From Corydoras sp. C115 (lineage: Eukaryota > Chordata > Actinopteri > Siluriformes > Callichthyidae), in NCBI GenBank assembly GCA_019802505.1, contig JAFMOC010000083.1, positions 2,077,501 to 2,141,500 on the forward strand: a DNA stretch of 64,000 bases. The letters are read 5' to 3'. Below the pieces are notes generated by a model that made no database searches, had not been told where the DNA came from, and worked only from the letters and a program-made list of their open reading frames with translations. Numbering within the stretch: position 1 is the first letter of the stretch; every line of letters starts with the position of its first letter. Positions 59,923 to 64,000 of the stretch are shown piece after piece. A program made the translations under genes and the position numbers.

Positions 59923-60269
59923 TTCATTCATTCATTATCTCCCACTTCATCCTCTATTAGGGTCGCGGTGGGGTTCCCCATGCCCATCCAGGCGAGAGGT
60001 CTCGGGCGCTGGGCAGATACACCCAGGACAGGGCGCCAATCCATTGCTGGGCACACACTCACTCACACAAACACACTCTATATGGGGCAATTTGGAGAAC
60101 TCAATTGACTTGATCCATGTTTTTGGACTGTGGGAGGAAACCGGAGAACCCGGAGGAAACCCATGCGGACACGGGGAGAACATGGAAACTCCACCCAGAT
60201 GGGGATTCGAACCGGGAATCCCTAGAGCTGAGAGGCGAACGTGCTAACCACTAAGCCACCGTGCCGCCC
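59923..60269 (-). repeat. V-SINE-like copy, arm 2 of an inverted pair
   Basis: Complete reverse copy, tail to tail with arm 1, eight bases apart. Outer flanks tataattatata and tataattacata match. Confidence 0.95.
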
Positions 60270-61242
60270 CTTATAATTACATATTATATATATTCTAATT
60301 TATAATAATATTTATGTACAAATAAGTCTAAATCAATTCGTATGATTATTTACTCTTAGCTAATGAGTTACCTCCTAAATTAATTTGAAAGTCTGGTACC
60401 ATTTGGCTTATTTATTGCTGCCCCTGCATGATGCCAGATGTCGTCAGGACATTATTCAGTCACTCATGAGAACTGGATGGGGTCCCAGGTAAAATATGAC
60501 CCATGGTAGTGGGTAGACCAAACTATTTAGTACATCTATATTAGTAAGGTGTTAATAAACAGCTGTATTTATTTCACACAACATTTCAGTATTATATTTA
60601 ATTCTCAGGTGAAATCCTCTAATCTTTCATTTTAATTTATGTTATTATCTGATTCTTAATGATATTATCGGTATATCTATGAGAAGACATTAATGTCAGA
60701 AAGGTCAAGAAGGGTACAGCTCAAAGCATTTTTATAGAGCCAGAATGTATTGCAGGTTATTTTTACCCAAGTTAAATAACACTCCTTGCCTTGCCTTGTT
60801 GAGAGAGGACATGATCTAAATCCCATAATTAGATCACCGCATGACTGACTGCTTTAGGTGATTACGATTAAGACGTCCTCATACATGTGAATTTTAAGTT
60901 AAAAACTTAATAATGGTCTATAATTATGATGTCATATTGACCACATACATTATCACAAACTACAGAAATATGACGTTCTATTTGTAACCATGCTTTTATT
61001 ACATGCTCTTGATTTCTACTGAGATTTTTAGCACTAGTGAACTTGTGTGTTGGTTCACTTGATCTGTATTGTAGTAGATTACACATAATTTAAACTGTAG
61101 CTTTTAAAATTGGTGATATCTGTTGAACAATCTGTGGTCAGAAATGACACCAAATTAGAGTCAATGTGTATATAATACTGTACTTGAATGCATTACAAAA
61201 CAATGCAGTGCTTACTAAAAATAGCGTAACAAAAAATACTAA
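60270..61242. other. No gene seen
   Basis: AT-rich, no repeat body recognised. Confidence 0.6.
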
Positions 61243-61360
61243 TGAGGTGGCAGTGGTGTAGTGGTTAGCACGTCCACTTCTCAGCACATCATCCACTTTC
61301 TGCCCCTATCTACTGTAAATTGCCTTTGGTGATAGATGGGCAATGGAGAGCCCCCCCCCC

Positions 61361-61422
<62 letters not shown>

Positions 61423-61459
61423 CTTAGTAGAGAATTAAGAGGTCAAGATAATGAATAAG
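61243..61459 (+). repeat. Old degraded SINE copy with C-run and (CA)n
   Basis: Head ggcagtggtgtagtggttagcacg; then tagatgggcaatgg, C13 and a CA tract of about 55 bp; ends agataatgaata. Confidence 0.75.
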
Positions 61460-61850
61460 TTTAAAAAAAATAATAATGAGTATAATAAAACAGATTTTAT
61501 ATATAATTCTAAAAAAGTGTAATGATACTCTCATTTATATTGTATCAGATTTAAATTTTATTTACTGTAGCCTATAGCCAGTGGTATGAATGTACATTAT
61601 TTTAGTGCAGTATTAAACCAGAAAACCATTTACAAAAAACTTATTATTTACTCTATGCCTCTAACATGTACAAATATCTCCCTTGAAAAAAAAAAAAAAT
61701 GATTAAAGACAGACTAAATTTCCTTCAAGAAAAAAATATAAACGATTAAATACATAAAACTACTATAAGTAAGCCATAAAAATACATAATACACACGTTA
61801 ACTAACAAACAGTAGAGGACAAATACAAGGTTATAAATTAGTAGTCATAA
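61460..61850. other. No gene seen
   Basis: AT-rich DNA with an A-run at 61687. Confidence 0.6.
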
Positions 61851-62193
61851 TTCATTCATTCATTCATTATCTCCCGCTTTATCCTCTATCAGGGTCACGG
61901 GGGGGTTCCCCATGCCCATCCAGGGGAGAACATCTCGGGCGCTGGGCAGATAGATCCAGGACAGGGGGCCAATCCATCGCTGGGCAAACACTCACTCACA
62001 CAGACACACTCTATATGGGGCAATTTTGGGAATTCAATTGACTTGATCCATGTTTTTGGACTGTGGGAGGAAACCGGAGGAAACCCACGCAGACACGGGG
62101 AGAACATGGAAACTCCACCCAGATGGGGATTCGAACCGGGAATCCCTAGTGCTGAGAGAAGAACGTGCTAACCACTAAGCCACCGTGCCGCCC
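61851..62193 (-). repeat. V-SINE-like copy
   Basis: Target duplication 'gtcataattcatt'. Confidence 0.95.
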
Positions 62194-62274
62194 GTCATAA
62201 TTCATTAGATTCCATAGAACAATAATAAACAATAAACACCGCCATCTGCCGGATATTAATAATACATGCATTGG

Positions 62275-62315
62275 GTCATTAAGTAGATGCTTTTATCCAA
62301 AATCGCCTTACTAGA
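62275..62315 (-). repeat. Fragment of the second SINE family (tail)
   Basis: agatgcttttatccaaaatcg, the L2-like tail seen at 12949 and 36394. Confidence 0.5.
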
Positions 62316-62550
62316 ATCCCAACTTGACCCCTTGTACGTCTTGGATTTTTGAAGAAAGCACAAACTGTTTTAGCTTTTTAGCTGTTGTAGGCTAAGCTTT
62401 TTTTTTTTTTTTTTTTAAACCATACAGCTAATTTAAAACGATTAACTGTCAAAAACACATTTTAAAAGTAGCCAATAAATTCAGAATAGACCATCTCTCT
62501 TTGTTCTGCAATAAAGTGCATACTTAAAATAGTTTTATTAATATGGGGGG

Positions 62551-62832
62551 AGGGCGGCACGGTGGCTTAGTGGTTAGCATGTTCGCCTCTCAGCGCTAAG
62601 GATTTACTTCGGGTTCTCTGGTTTCCTCCCACAGTCCAAAAACATGGATCAAGTCAATTGAGTTCTCCAAATTGCCCCATATAGAGTGTGTCTGTGTGAG
62701 TGAGTGTGTCCAGTGATAGATGAACCTGTCCTGGGTGTTTCTGCCCAGCGCCTGAAACGTTCTCCCCTGGATGGGCATGGGGAACCCCCCCACGACCCTA
62801 ATATAAGATAAAGCGGGAGGAATGAATGAATG
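62551..62832 (+). repeat. V-SINE-like copy with internal deletion
   Basis: About 55 bp lost between the head and the central domain (B box gone). Confidence 0.93.
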
Positions 62833-62950
62833 TTATGGTGGAGTTTGGAACATTTAACTCGTGGTAAAGGAGGGCCCATAATACAAGTATTTTAAATTGG
62901 TTGTTACGTTTTATTATTATTATTATTATCATTATATGATTATTATAATA

Positions 62951-63307
62951 AGGTGGCATGGTGGCTTAGTGGTTAGCACGTTCGCCTCTCAGCGCTAGGG
63001 ATTCCCGGTTCGAATCCCCATCTGGGTGGAGTTTCCATGTTCTCCCCGTGTCTGCGTGGTTTCCTCCGGGTTCTCCTGTTTCCTCCCACAGTCCAAAAAC
63101 ATGGATCAATCAAGTCAAAAATTTGAATTGAGTTCTCAAATTGCCCCATATAGAGTGTGTCTGTGTGAGTGAGTGTGTACCCAGTGATAGATTGGCGCCC
63201 TGTCCTGGTTGTATCTGCCCAGCGCCCGAGACGTTCTCCCCTGGATGGGCATGGGGAACCCCCCCGCGACCCTAATAGAGGATAAAGCGGAGAGATAATG
63301 AATGAAT
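62951..63307 (+). repeat. V-SINE-like copy, full length
   Basis: Inserted in an ATT-rich tract; tattatta on both sides. Confidence 0.94.
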
Positions 63308-63631
63308 ATTATTATTATTATTATAATCATATTTGGCCATGTTTTTTTTTAAACCTGTTTTGAATGTGTATCTACATTTTTATGGAGAGCAGAAAAATTT
63401 AAAGTCAAATATTTTCTTTAAAACTAAAAAAACTTTACTTTTGATTTGTTGTTTGTACTTTCATGGATTTTGTTCATGTTTTCTTTAATTTTTCATGTTC
63501 TTGTAACTTTTATTATTTTTACAAAATATTTGGTAAGCATTTTGATAGATAAAGTTTGTTTTATTTAGAATCCTATTCCAGTCTGCTATGTTCAGAAAAA
63601 TTTACTTAAAGTATTATTTATGCATGTTTTA
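63308..63631. other. No gene seen
   Basis: T-rich; nothing recognised. Confidence 0.6.
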
Positions 63632-63918
63632 AGGGCGGCACGGTGGCTTAGTGGTTAGCACGTTCTCCTCTCAGCGCTAGGGATTCCCGGTTCGAATCCT
63701 CATCTGGGTGGAGTTTCATGTTCTCCCCGTGTCTGCGTGGGTTTCCTTCGGGTTCTCCGGTTTCCTCCCACAGTCCAAAAACAACATTGGTTCTCCCAAT
63801 GCCCCATATAGAATGTCAAGTGTGTGAATCTGCCCAGCGCTCGAAATGTTTTCCCCTGGATGGGCATGGGGAACCCCACCCGACCCTAATAGAGTGGGAG
63901 ATAATGAATGAATGAATG
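63632..63918 (+). repeat. V-SINE-like copy with deletions
   Basis: Head intact, centre shortened, 3' end lacks ataaagc. The next copy starts eight bases later. Confidence 0.93.
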
Positions 63919-63926
63919 TTTATCCT

Positions 63927-64000
63927 GGGCGGCACGGTGCTTAGTGTAGCACGTTCGCCTCCCAGCGCTAGGGATTCCCGGGATCTGGGTGGAGTTTCCA
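63927..64000 (+). repeat. V-SINE-like copy, cut by window end
   Basis: Head with small deletions (cacggtgcttagtgtagc), running off the window. Confidence 0.88.

Overview
This looks like nuclear DNA of a teleost fish, probably an otophysan such as a catfish or a relative. Three split vertebrate genes lie on the minus strand with GT-AG introns. The rest is AT-rich and packed with one tRNA-derived SINE of the V-SINE/DANA type. I count about 74 full, partial or degraded copies covering about 22 kb, roughly 35% of the window. The species call is inference; the eukaryotic, fish-like character is clear from the gene and repeat families. Nothing bacterial, no CRISPR array and no viral gene was seen.

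Gene 1 (about 3.65-14.03 kb, minus) is a complete TRIM-family E3 ubiquitin ligase of the bloodthirsty/finTRIM type. It has RING, B-box2, coiled coil and PRY-SPRY, and seven coding exons join in frame to 578 codons. An untranslated first exon lies behind a TATA box with an ISRE-like site upstream.

Gene 2 (about 17.2-35.3 kb, minus) has 19 coding exons that join in frame to 633 codons. The product has a proline-rich N-terminus, a Sec23/Sec24-like zinc finger, a VWA domain with a MIDAS, and a beta-sandwich/helical tail. It resembles the VWA part of 'circularly permutated Ras protein 1', but I see no GTPase domain.

Gene 3 (about 41.7-54.7 kb, minus) is a complete tkfc (triokinase/FMN cyclase, dihydroxyacetone kinase). 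Sixteen coding exons join to 579 codons, carrying both the DhaK half (covalent His in a 35-bp exon) and the DhaL half.

14-17.2 kb and 35.3-41.7 kb are intergenic repeat fields. 55-64 kb has no gene I can support. The SINEs are the most informative non-genic signal: many have clear 10-13 bp target-site duplications. Several sit in tandem pairs with the target duplicate repeated between units. Others are a 3'-end-only stub, an internally deleted 97-bp copy, a fused copy within one target duplication, and a tail-to-tail inverted pair. A matched pair of hAT-like MITEs and relics of Tc1-type and other fish repeats complete the window. Exon joins were derived by eye from reading frames and splice sites, not from transcripts.
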